Positions 37,787 through 45,358 of a DNA stretch of 64,000 nucleotides are shown piece after piece; positions within the stretch are counted from its first letter, which is position 1, and each line of letters starts with the position of its first letter. The DNA is from Gordonia polyisoprenivorans NBRC 16320 = JCM 10675 (GTDB lineage Bacteria; Actinomycetota; Actinomycetes; Mycobacteriales; Mycobacteriaceae): the NCBI RefSeq assembly GCF_000241325.1, contig NZ_BAEI01000039.1:1-64000 (forward strand). Direction: 5' to 3'. Both the position numbers and the translations under genes were made by a program. The notes under the pieces were generated by a model, which had not been told where the DNA came from, did no database searches, and saw only the letters and a list, made by a program, of their open reading frames with translations.

Positions 37787-37905
37787 GGTGCTCTCCGATC
37801 GTGGTGACAAAGGTCCGGGAGAGTTCGCGATAGCGAATCCGCCCTCGGTGCTCCGCCACCCTATCCGGCGCGGATGCCCGGTCAAACAACCTCGGTGGAA
37901 GCGCC

Positions 37906-38721
37906 TCAGTAGCTGCGGGCGAAGCCGAGCACGTTGTCGACGTAGGTCATCGAGTTGTTGTAGCGCAGCACCGCGGCCGTCTGTCCGGCGATGTCGCGCA
38001 GGTTCAGCCCGCCGTCGCACAGGTAGCGCGCGGTGGTCAGCGCGGCGTCGTAGATGTTCTGCGGGTCGGCGATGCCGTCGCCGTTGCCGTCGGCGGCGTA
38101 CTTCTTCCAGGTCTGCGGGATGAACTGCATCGGTCCGACCGCCCGGTCGTGGACCGGGTCGCCGTCGATGGCACCACCGTCGGTGTCGGTGATGACCTGG
38201 TTGCCGGCCAGCGAGCCGTCGAGGGTGGGCCCGTAGATCGGGGTCTTCAGGCGGCCGGACGGGTCGACGTCGCCGTTGTCGGCGTGGTGGGATTCGACCT
38301 TGCCGATTCCGGCGATGAGCTTCCAGTCGATCCCGCAGACCGGTTCGGTGCGTGCGATGGTGTCGGCGGCCTGCTTGTAGGCGCGGTAGTTGGTGGCCGG
38401 GACCTGGCCGTCGGTGACGCTCGCCGGCATGGGCGGCGGCGGGGTCGCACGCACGGGGGCCACCGTCAGGTCGTGGGCCGGACGGGTCGGCAGCGACGTC
38501 GGGGTGTTCGAGCGGGCCGGTGCCGGATGGCCGGCCGTGGCCGGTTCGGGTGCGGCCGCGGTGGTCGGCGACGCGGCAGGAGCCGCGGTGACCTGTGCGT
38601 CGTCGGTGGCCGCAGCAGCGGCCGCGGCGCAGACGCCGACCATCGGGATCAGCGCGGTGGCCAGCATCGGTTTACGGGAACGCGGCAGCAACGGTGAGCG
38701 CGTTTTGGAGTGCTTCCCCAA
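37906..38721 (-). CDS. secreted lytic transglycosylase (SLT_2 / MltB-like)
   Basis: A 271-residue cell-wall enzyme. After a signal-like hydrophobic stretch (MLATALIPMVGVCAAAAAAA) and a Pro/Ala/Thr-rich linker comes a transglycosylase domain: CGIDWKLIAGIGKVESHHAD with the catalytic Glu, VGPMQFIPQTWKKY and DPQNIYDAALTTARYLC. It cleaves peptidoglycan glycan strands. The start is probably TTG 38721 with GAGG upstream; a GTG at 38763 is also in frame. The 243-base upstream gap has an MtrA-like direct repeat and a DosR-box-like palindrome. Confidence 0.85.
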   Translation of the reverse strand: MGKHSKTRSPLLPRSRKPMLATALIPMVGVCAAAAAAATDDAQVTAAPAASPTTAAAPEPATAGHPAPARSNTPTSLPTRPAHDLTVAPVRATPPPPMPASVTDGQVPATNYRAYKQAADTIARTEPVCGIDWKLIAGIGKVESHHADNGDVDPSGRLKTPIYGPTLDGSLAGNQVITDTDGGAIDGDPVHDRAVGPMQFIPQTWKKYAADGNGDGIADPQNIYDAALTTARYLCDGGLNLRDIAGQTAAVLRYNNSMTYVDNVLGFARSY

Positions 38722-38848
38722 CTTTCGGACCTCACTACAGACTCGGGTACATCGTTTACCCACTGCCGCGGTGCTCGTCGATTGCGGTGTTCGTCGACTT
38801 CATGGGGCAGTGGGCCGCGGACGAGGCTACCGACTTCCGTGTCCGTTC

Positions 38849-38865
38849 CGTTATCTGGCCGTTAC
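38849..38865 (-). promoter_or_regulatory. GTAACG/ATAACG direct repeat, MtrA-box-like
   Basis: On the minus strand GTAACG (38860-38865) is followed by ATAACG (38849-38854) with an 11-base period. MtrA in actinobacteria binds GTAAC-type direct repeats before cell-wall hydrolase genes. It lies about 130 bases upstream of the transglycosylase start. Confidence 0.35.
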
Positions 38866-38913
38866 CGAAACCTGGGAGTCGGCTGAGTGTCATCGCTGCC
38901 GTTGCAGGTCATG

Positions 38914-38931
38914 CCGGGACCAAAGTCCCGG
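38914..38931. promoter_or_regulatory. CCGGGAC-CAAA-GTCCCGG palindrome (hairpin or DosR-like box)
   Basis: A perfect 7-base inverted repeat with a 4-base centre. Read as DNA it fits the DosR/DevR box core GGGACTWWAGTCCC with one difference. Read as RNA it is a short stem-loop 34 bases after the stop of the upstream minus-strand gene, so it may simply be that gene's terminator. Confidence 0.5.
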
Positions 38932-38964
38932 ATGTGAGTCCGGCCACATGCCGCGCCGGCGGGG

Positions 38965-40272
38965 TCAGTGCGGCGCGAACACCCGGATGCTGGTGCCCTC
39001 GAAGGCGACGAGGAATCCGTCGACGTCCGCCACCTGGCCGTTCACGTCGACCGTCCACGCGAAACTGCCGGCCGACGGGTCGACCGCGCTGATCCTGCTG
39101 TTGCTGGCGAGCACCAGGAGATCACCGCTCGACCCGACGCAGGTGAGGTTGTCGAGGTTCGCGTCGGGATCGTCGAAGCCCGGCGCGGGCAATGAGCCGA
39201 GGTGCTTGGCGTCGGCGAGGGAGTAGATCGACCGCGACCGGCTCTTCAACGCGAACGCCACCGCGGTACCGCACGGTCGGGTGTTGGCCTTGGACAGCTC
39301 GACGTCGGAGATCTGCCACAGCGCTCCCGGCTTGGCCGGATCGACGACGACGTAGGTGCCCTGCATCGCCTCCATCTGCGCGGTCCCGGTCTGGGTCAAC
39401 ACGGGCAGGGTGGACGGCCCGGGCAGCACCCGCATCCCCGCGACATGCGCGATGCGACGGGGATCGAGGACGCCGTCGGTCACGGCATAGGTCTCGAACA
39501 TGCGGTGGTCGGGGTCGGTGTACTCGACGGTGATGCCGGTCGGGAACGCGGTGATCGTGCAGTCGGTGCAGTGGAGACGGTCGGCGCCGGTGCGCGGATC
39601 GACGATGAACCGGCCCGCGTCGCTGGTGGTGATCTGCAGCAGCCCGTCGGTGAGCACCTCGGCGCTCGCGGCGCGGGCGAAGGTACGCGACCACAGTCCG
39701 TGGCCGTCCGGGGTGGCCATCGACACCCGGTAGCCGGAGGAGGAGATACGGACGAAGTCCGATCCGGCGCCGAGGACCGATGCGGTGTCGTCGAGGGCGG
39801 TCGGGCCGGACGGGGTGCCGTCGTCGTCGACGAGGTAAAAGCCTTGTGCGAGATCGCTGCTGGCGTTGACCGCGCAGCCGACCACGCCGTCGTCGGTCAT
39901 CCCGCAGCTCCCGGTGCCCGCGCGCAGCGGATGCTTCCACAGCAGATGTCCGTCGCTGCGATCGACCATCACATAGGCGCGACCGATACCCGACGGGTAG
40001 CTCAGCAGCCAGCGGTCGGCGCCGGTGGCGACCACCTTGATCTGATCGCTGGAGGTGTAGTCGGGCAGGGTCTGACTCGACACCCTCCACGCGACGGCGG
40101 GCTGGTCGGGGTAGGACCGCAGCTGGCCGTAGGTGTAGCCGGTCGCCGGGCGATCGGGTGTGCCGATGGCCAGCACCGCCCCCACGCACACAACCATCAC
40201 GGCGGCGAGTACGACCACGACGGTGCCGATACCGAACGGAAGTCGACGGCCCCGCTTGCTCCCCACACGCAT
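38965..40272 (-). CDS. membrane-anchored PQQ-like beta-propeller protein
   Basis: A 435-residue protein with one N-terminal helix (GIGTVVVVLAAVMVVCVGAVLA) and a long extracytoplasmic part of repeated strand motifs ending in W or D, such as DRSDGHLLWKHPL, MATPDGHGLWSRTF and VDPSAGSFAWTVDV. These mark PQQ/WD-like propeller blades. Four or more Cys (CGMTDDGVVGC, CTDC) may form disulfides. No catalytic residues are visible; it may bind other envelope proteins. ATG at 40272; a TTG at 40284 is in frame. Confidence 0.75.
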   Translation of the reverse strand: MRVGSKRGRRLPFGIGTVVVVLAAVMVVCVGAVLAIGTPDRPATGYTYGQLRSYPDQPAVAWRVSSQTLPDYTSSDQIKVVATGADRWLLSYPSGIGRAYVMVDRSDGHLLWKHPLRAGTGSCGMTDDGVVGCAVNASSDLAQGFYLVDDDGTPSGPTALDDTASVLGAGSDFVRISSSGYRVSMATPDGHGLWSRTFARAASAEVLTDGLLQITTSDAGRFIVDPRTGADRLHCTDCTITAFPTGITVEYTDPDHRMFETYAVTDGVLDPRRIAHVAGMRVLPGPSTLPVLTQTGTAQMEAMQGTYVVVDPAKPGALWQISDVELSKANTRPCGTAVAFALKSRSRSIYSLADAKHLGSLPAPGFDDPDANLDNLTCVGSSGDLLVLASNSRISAVDPSAGSFAWTVDVNGQVADVDGFLVAFEGTSIRVFAPH

Positions 40273-40321
40273 GGCGACAGTCAATCACTCATGCCCTGCG
40301 TGGGGGAGGCTGACATGCAGA

Positions 40322-41191
40322 TCAGGTGGTCACGGCCGCCAAGCCCGCGCGCAACACCTCGACCAGAGGCGTGGACGGCCGGCCGGTGAGCGTCGCGAGG
40401 TCGGTCGAGTCGGAGTCGAGCGCACCCCGGGCGACTCCGGCGTCCGAGTCGGCGAGGATCTCGGCCATCGGTGCCGGGATGCCGGCCTCGGTGAGCGCCG
40501 CCGCGTAGTCGGCCTCGGGAATATCGTTGTAGCGCACCGGTTTCCCGCTCACCTCGGCAAGGGTTGCGGCGATCTGTGCGTAGGTCGGGTGCTCGTCGCC
40601 GGCGAGCTCGTAGACCTCACCACCTGCGGCCTCGACGAGTGCGGTCGCCGCGGCAGCGGCGTAGTCACGACGCGACGCCGCCGCGACGGACCCGTTGCCG
40701 GCGCTGCCGTACAGCACTCCGGTCTCGACGGCCTGCGGAGCGGCGGCCAGATAGTTCTCCCAGTACCAGCCGTTGCGCAGCAGCACCGTGGGGATGCCGG
40801 ACTCGGCGAGCACGCGCTCGGTGGCGACGTGTTCGGTCGCCAGGGCCAGCGGCGAGGTGTCGGCGCGCAGGATGCTGGTGTAGGCGATGAGGGAGACGCC
40901 GGCATCGGTCGCGGCCTCGATCACGTTGCGGTGCTGCGGGACTCGCTGCCCGACCTCGGAGCCGGAGACCAGCAGCACGCGGTCGACGCCGGTCAGGGCG
41001 GCGCGCAATGCGGTCGGGTCGCCGTAATCGGCGACCCGGACGTCGACGCCTGCGGACCGCAGTGCGTCGGCCTTCTCCGGGTTGCGGACGACGGCGACCA
41101 CGTCGCGTGCCGCGACGCCCCGCTCGAGCAACGCCTCGACGGCGGCACTACCGAGTCCTCCGGTCGCTCCGGTGACGGCGTAGATGGTCAT
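40322..41191 (-). CDS. NAD(P)H-binding oxidoreductase, QorB/NmrA-like
   Basis: A 289-residue atypical short-chain dehydrogenase: IYAVTGATGGLGSAAVEALL with the Gly-rich nucleotide motif, VRVADYGDPTALRAAL, and NGWYWENYL. It resembles quinone oxidoreductase QorB. The ATG has GGAGGAACC upstream. It is divergent from an HxlR-family regulator, the same layout as the redox-sensing QorR and its target oxidoreductase in Corynebacterium glutamicum. Likely role: quinone or electrophile detoxification under disulfide stress; inferred from layout. Confidence 0.87.
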   Translation of the reverse strand: MTIYAVTGATGGLGSAAVEALLERGVAARDVVAVVRNPEKADALRSAGVDVRVADYGDPTALRAALTGVDRVLLVSGSEVGQRVPQHRNVIEAATDAGVSLIAYTSILRADTSPLALATEHVATERVLAESGIPTVLLRNGWYWENYLAAAPQAVETGVLYGSAGNGSVAAASRRDYAAAAATALVEAAGGEVYELAGDEHPTYAQIAATLAEVSGKPVRYNDIPEADYAAALTEAGIPAPMAEILADSDAGVARGALDSDSTDLATLTGRPSTPLVEVLRAGLAAVTT

Positions 41192-41242
41192 GGTTCCTCC
41201 TGGGTAGGTGGCGGGAAGTGCGAGCTTCTCACTCATGATGCA

Positions 41243-41273
41243 CTTACTATTCGTACGGTGCAATAACTGTAAG
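41243..41273. promoter_or_regulatory. CTTAC-N21-GTAAG inverted repeat in the divergent promoter
   Basis: CTTAC (41243-41247) and GTAAG (41269-41273) flank a 21-base AT-rich centre including TTCGTACGG. It lies midway between the oxidoreductase and HxlR starts, where an HxlR operator is expected. Confidence 0.45.
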
Positions 41274-41319
41274 CATGCGCATGTGTGACAATTAGCACCA
41301 TCGTCCCGATGCGCCTAGA

Positions 41320-41751
41320 ATGGCGCCCATGACCCCCGCCGCCCCCGGCTCCGCAGCCTCCGACCCGGACGCCGTCGATCCGACTCTGGAGGCCGACGTC
41401 TTCGCCCGCGATTGCAGTTCGCGTGATGTGTTGCAGAACGTGACCAGTCGGTGGGGTGTGCTGGCGCTCGCGGCGCTGGCCGAGGGGGACCTGCGATTCA
41501 GCGCGTTACGGCGCCGCGTCGACGGGGTCAGCGAGCGGATGCTCTCGCAGACGCTGCACAACCTCGAACGCGATGGCTTCGTCACACGTACTGTGCTGCA
41601 ATCGATCCCGCCGAAGGTCGAGTACTCGCTGACCGACCTGGGTGCCGACGCCGCGACCCAATTGCGCGCCCTGATACACCTCGTCCAAGGCAATCTCGCG
41701 GCGGTCGAGCGGGCACGCGAGGCCTACGACGCGACCCGTCAGAACAACTGA
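41320..41751 (+). CDS. HxlR-family regulator, QorR-like
   Basis: A 143-residue winged-helix protein. It has the HxlR layout: a conserved Cys (Cys32 in FARDCSSRDVLQNVTSRWG), GDLRFSALRRRVDGVSERML as the recognition part, and GFVTRTVLQSIPPKVEYSLT as the wing. In QorR the equivalent Cys is oxidised to release DNA. ATG 41320 or 41329. It ends inside the VOC gene on the other strand (13-base overlap). Confidence 0.85.
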   Translation: MAPMTPAAPGSAASDPDAVDPTLEADVFARDCSSRDVLQNVTSRWGVLALAALAEGDLRFSALRRRVDGVSERMLSQTLHNLERDGFVTRTVLQSIPPKVEYSLTDLGADAATQLRALIHLVQGNLAAVERAREAYDATRQNN

Positions 41752-43130
41752 CCGAGGTAGAACCGCGCGCCCTGGTCGTCGGTGCATCGCGCCACCGCGC
41801 CGTAGACCTGACGGTTGGGCTCCTCGATCACGGCTCCGCCGGCAGCGCGCACCCGGTCGACGGCCTCGTCGATATCGGCCACGTTCCACATCGGTTCGGC
41901 CAAGGACCGATCCGCGCCCCCGGAGATCCCGATCTGCGGATGCACCCCGTCGACCTCCCAACCGTCGTCGATACGACCGGGTGTGAACCGCCAATTCATC
42001 ACGGTGCCATAGAAATCGCGGTACCGGGCCGAGTCCGGGGTGTGCACGGTGAGATACGACATCGCGCCGAGCGTGCGAGGGTGCTGTTCCCCGCGGGTCT
42101 CGCCGGGGTCGGGTACGTGGACCGAGAAGGCGACGCCCTGGTCGTCCACGGCGTCCATCACGAGGTATCCGTCGCGTGCGACGGTGCTGATCTCGCCGAC
42201 GCGACCACCGGCGGCGAGGATGGCTGCGCGGGCTCGATCGAAATCCTCCACGGCGTACACGCAGTAGAGGGTCCCGGCCGTTCCGTAGCCGTCTCCGTCG
42301 AAGATCCCGAGCCGGTGGCCGATGTTGGTGACCTGCCGGGTTTCCAGGTCGTACTCCCAGCCGAGAACCGCGCCGTAGAAGCGGGCGGCCCGCTCACGGT
42401 CGGGCGTCTGCAGCGACAGGTAGACGATGTCGCCGACCCGGACACGTTCGGCAGTCACTGCGGTCCGTGCGGGACCGGTCAGCATCCACCGGTGTCCGAA
42501 GGGATCGATGATGGTCGCCGAGCGCGTGCCGTAGGCGTCGTAGGGTTCGCGGGTGACGGCGGCGCCACCGCGCTGTGCGTGGGCCAGGGCCTCATCGGTG
42601 TCGGTGACGGGAAGCATGAGGCTCACCGAGACGTGCCCGGGTTGCGGAGCGTGTAGACCCAGGTCGGGGGATTCGTCGGCGAGGTAGAGCACACCGTCGC
42701 CGATCTCGAGTTCGGCGTGCCCGATTCGGTTGTCGTTCATGACAATCGGTTCACCGCGTAGACGCGCGCCCAGGTTGTCGCGGTACCAATCGATCGCTTG
42801 CCGCGCACCGCGGACCGTGAGATACGGCAGGGCGCCGGGGCGTCCGACGGGAGATGCGGCGGGTGCTGAGACGGCCGCTGCGTTCACGGCGTTGTCAATA
42901 GTGGTGTCGGCGCCGGGAGCGAAGCGAGCGGGCCGGGAAGCATCGGACATGAGGATTCCCTTCGGAAGGGTGACGCCGCGTTCGAGTCGATCACGGAGAC
43001 GGGCGGCGAAGGCGGGATCGGGGGCCACCGGTGCGTCCCACCCGGGGGTGTCCGAGGCGCGCAACACGGCGAACGGGTCGCCGATGGGGGAGTTGGGGGC
43101 CGAATCGAATTCGGCGTCGTCGTGGCTCAT
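41739..43130 (-). CDS. three-domain VOC protein coupled to an ECF sigma factor
   Basis: A 463-residue protein. Residues 1-65 form a distinct leader (MSHDDAEFDSAPNSPIGDPF, then DPAFAARLRDRLERGVTLPKG). Three VOC/glyoxalase-like domains follow: a PhnB-like one (ALPYLTVRGARQAIDWYRDN), then VYLSLQTPDRERAARFYGAV, then SYLTVHTPDSARYRDFYG. The start has GGAGG upstream and overlaps the sigma-factor stop by four bases. VOC and DGPF proteins are known companions of ECF sigma factors, but the role of the leader is unknown; it might contact the sigma factor. Confidence 0.82.
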   Translation of the reverse strand: MSHDDAEFDSAPNSPIGDPFAVLRASDTPGWDAPVAPDPAFAARLRDRLERGVTLPKGILMSDASRPARFAPGADTTIDNAVNAAAVSAPAASPVGRPGALPYLTVRGARQAIDWYRDNLGARLRGEPIVMNDNRIGHAELEIGDGVLYLADESPDLGLHAPQPGHVSVSLMLPVTDTDEALAHAQRGGAAVTREPYDAYGTRSATIIDPFGHRWMLTGPARTAVTAERVRVGDIVYLSLQTPDRERAARFYGAVLGWEYDLETRQVTNIGHRLGIFDGDGYGTAGTLYCVYAVEDFDRARAAILAAGGRVGEISTVARDGYLVMDAVDDQGVAFSVHVPDPGETRGEQHPRTLGAMSYLTVHTPDSARYRDFYGTVMNWRFTPGRIDDGWEVDGVHPQIGISGGADRSLAEPMWNVADIDEAVDRVRAAGGAVIEEPNRQVYGAVARCTDDQGARFYLGQLF

Positions 43131-43654
43131 GCGCGTCCTCCTTTCCGGGTGGATCGGGCCGGTTGGTCGGGGTAGGCCGCGCGGAAGGCGCGCTTGGCCC
43201 GGGTCAACAGCGCCTCGGTGGCACCGACGGTGCGGCCCATGATCTCGGCGCATTCGGCGACCGGGAGGTCGTCGACGTAGCGCAGCGTGAGCACCGACCG
43301 GTGGATCGGTGTGAGCTGCGCCAGGGTGTGGTGGGCGATCATCCGGTCCAGATGGACCTCGGCGAGATCCTCGCCCGGCGGATCGGGCACGTCCGGCACG
43401 GGCTCGGGCGTGCGTTGCGCCCGTCGCCAGTGGTCGGCGAGCTTGTGCCGGGCGACCCCGATCAGCCAGGGCACCGTCGGGGTCAGGTCGGCGTCGCGAC
43501 GAACCGAATCCATCGCGGCGAGAAAGGTCTCCGATGTGACGTCCTCGGCGACCCGTCGGTCCGAGCACCGTCGCACGACGAACCCGTACACCGCGGGTAG
43601 AGCCGTGTCGTAGACCTCGAGGAGGGCCTCGGGGCCGGTGTGTTCGCCACTCAC
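43127..43654 (-). CDS. ECF-type RNA polymerase sigma factor
   Basis: A 175-residue sigma factor. Region 2 reads VYDTALPAVYGFVVRRCSDR, then AEDVTSETFLAAM and VPWLIGVARHKLADHWRR. Region 4 has LTPIHRSVLTLRYVDDLPVAE and MGRTVGATEALLTRAKRAFR. The GTG at 43654 has GAGGGT upstream. No anti-sigma factor with membrane helices is nearby; instead a VOC protein is translationally coupled to it. Target promoters cannot be inferred. Confidence 0.88.
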   Translation of the reverse strand: MSGEHTGPEALLEVYDTALPAVYGFVVRRCSDRRVAEDVTSETFLAAMDSVRRDADLTPTVPWLIGVARHKLADHWRRAQRTPEPVPDVPDPPGEDLAEVHLDRMIAHHTLAQLTPIHRSVLTLRYVDDLPVAECAEIMGRTVGATEALLTRAKRAFRAAYPDQPARSTRKGGRA

Positions 43655-43700
43655 ACCCTCATCGTCGTCGCCCGGGGCGCAAACCCGACGCGTGTTGGGC

Positions 43701-43745
43701 AGAAAAATGCGTCGCCGGCCGTGCCCGTACGGCACGACCGGCGAC
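43701..43745 (-). terminator. Rho-independent terminator on the minus strand
   Basis: GTCGCCGGCCGTGCC (43711-43725) pairs with GGCACGACCGGCGAC (43731-43745) with one mismatch and a 5-base loop. On the minus strand the stem is followed by ATTTTTCT. It starts 16 bases after the stop of the LppP-like gene, so it ends that transcript. Confidence 0.85.
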
Positions 43746-43760
43746 ACTCGCGCCCGCCGA

Positions 43761-44321
43761 TCAGGCCGGCGGGAAGAACCCCAGACGAATCACCCTGCCG
43801 CCGAATTGGAATGCGGTGACGTAGGTCGGTCCGCCGCTCGCGCAGCAGAACGGGTCGTCGGCGCGCAGCCAGCGATACTTCACGGTGACGTGGTCACGCG
43901 TCCAGCCGGCGATGGAGGTGTAGGAGTACGGCTTCGGATCGACGGTGCCGAGGAAACGGCCGTTGTGGAAGAGCAGGACGCGCGACTGGTAGGTGGCGTC
44001 GCCGATCCCGTTGCCGGTGACCAGCATCCAATCCAGGTTGCAGCCGCGGGAGAGGGGATTGGTGCTCGCGCTGCGAGGCTCCCAACTTCCGCCGTTGACG
44101 TCTCGGCCGATCTTGGTGAGCGAGTCACGGGCGAGGGCCGAGTTGAGATCGAAACACAGCCCGTGCCCGCTGCCGGGCGGGGCGGCCGCGGCGTCGCCGG
44201 CTCCGAGGGCGGTGGCCGAGAGTGAGCCGGCGAGCACGCCGGTCACCGCGAGGCACAGGACGAGCAGTCGCCGGAGTTCGGTCGGTGGTCGGGTGGACGG
44301 AGAGCGTCGAGCAGAGGTCAT
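43761..44321 (-). CDS. secreted LppP/LprE-like protein
   Basis: A 186-residue precursor with a signal peptide (LLVLCLAVTGVLAGSLSATA). The mature part matches the LppP/LprE pattern: GLCFDLNSALARD, W..LVTGNGIGDATYQSRVLLF, HNGRFLGT, VTVKYRWLRADDPFCCASGG and a C-terminal strand. Unlike the lipoproteins, no lipobox Cys is visible at the signal end, so it is probably released. Function unknown. GGAAGG precedes the ATG, and a clear terminator follows. Confidence 0.8.
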   Translation of the reverse strand: MTSARRSPSTRPPTELRRLLVLCLAVTGVLAGSLSATALGAGDAAAAPPGSGHGLCFDLNSALARDSLTKIGRDVNGGSWEPRSASTNPLSRGCNLDWMLVTGNGIGDATYQSRVLLFHNGRFLGTVDPKPYSYTSIAGWTRDHVTVKYRWLRADDPFCCASGGPTYVTAFQFGGRVIRLGFFPPA

Positions 44322-44495
44322 GATGTGGCCTTCCTGGTGGTGGTGTCAGGTCCCGACCTCGGGAGCGATGTCCCGTAGTGGCCTGTTCGCGTGTTTCGCC
44401 GCTCTCGTTAGCCAGGCGTAGCTGTTGTCATTCGGGTGCGATACCTGCTCCGGCGGTGTCGGGCCGCACGTGGCGATGGCGCGTAGCGTGCTCGC

Positions 44496-45068
44496 GTGGT
44501 CTACGTCCTTCCGCTGGCAGCGCCCGACGGCTTGGCGCCGCACTCGACCTACGAGACCGTGTGGACCTACCAGGGGTCGGAGACCGTGCTGACCAACGCA
44601 CTGTTCTTCGGCGGATACGCCTCGATGATTGCCGTCATGATCGCTGCGACTGTGATCAACCGACGTATCGCCAAGCGCCACGGGGTCAAATCCGAGCGTG
44701 TCACCCGGATCGCCCGGTGGCTTGTCATCGTCCTGTTCGTGGTGACCACGGCCGGGTCGCTCCTGACGCATGGGACGGGGCATCGGGATCAGAAGGTGGA
44801 AGCCGCCATCCTCGAACAGCGGTGGGGCCTGCAGATCGTGGACGTGAACCAGTTGCCGGGCCGTCATCTCGCGCAGAACGTTCCGTTGACCGTTCGATTC
44901 GGCGACAACACCGTCCAGTGTTTGCTTGCGACGTACGGCAAGCACACCGGTGACAAGCAGTGGTACACGAATCTGGTGGACCGGCGCGGAGCCGGCCGAC
45001 CGTTGATCAAGTTCCAGCTGTGGTGCCCGTCCACCGGCGACATCACGGCTTTGCCGTTCGGGTCGTAG
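44496..45068 (+). CDS. membrane protein of unknown function, two helices
   Basis: A 190-residue protein starting at GTG. Two helices are predicted: FFGGYASMIAVMIAATVIN and ARWLVIVLFVVTTAGSLL. The extracytoplasmic C-terminal half (residues about 95-190) is strand-rich with two Cys (TVQCLLATYG and QLWCPSTGD). I do not recognise the family. It lies 174 bases from the LppP-like gene on the other strand and may be a recently gained gene; its codon use looks slightly less GC-biased than the neighbours, by eye only. Confidence 0.65.
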   Translation: MVYVLPLAAPDGLAPHSTYETVWTYQGSETVLTNALFFGGYASMIAVMIAATVINRRIAKRHGVKSERVTRIARWLVIVLFVVTTAGSLLTHGTGHRDQKVEAAILEQRWGLQIVDVNQLPGRHLAQNVPLTVRFGDNTVQCLLATYGKHTGDKQWYTNLVDRRGAGRPLIKFQLWCPSTGDITALPFGS

Positions 45069-45358
45069 GCCGACCCAGGGGCCGTTCGCTCTGGGCGTAG
45101 CGCTATCCCGGGCTGCTCGGAACATGCTGATGTGCAGGGCGGTTGTACCGCGCAGACCCCCGTTGACGTGTGCATGACGTTGACTTCTGGTGGGCGTTAA
45201 CTGCAGGTGCACACCGCACGACCTCTAGAGTGGAAGCAAGCTGGTCGTCGTGTACCCCGACACCATCGCAGTTGTCGCCTCGCATCGGTCGCCGCCCGCG
45301 GTTTCCGATCACCGGGACAACCACGACGGCCGGGGCGAAAGCGAAATGAGGGAGAACA

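Noticed and set aside
37824..37837. TTCGC-GATA-GCGAA palindrome as a ClgR site
   Set aside because: The half-site spacing is 4 bases where the ClgR motif needs 5, and the nearby gene is a secreted protease rather than a Clp gene. No ClgR motif was found before clpC either.
38722..38964. A ydaO-type (c-di-AMP) riboswitch upstream of the transglycosylase
   Set aside because: Such elements precede Rpf and NlpC genes in actinobacteria, but I could not find the conserved blocks; only short repeats were seen.
44346..45212. A 288-codon minus-strand frame near the two-helix membrane protein
   Set aside because: It overlaps a plus-strand frame with two clear membrane helices and a better codon pattern, and has no ribosome site or recognisable domain.
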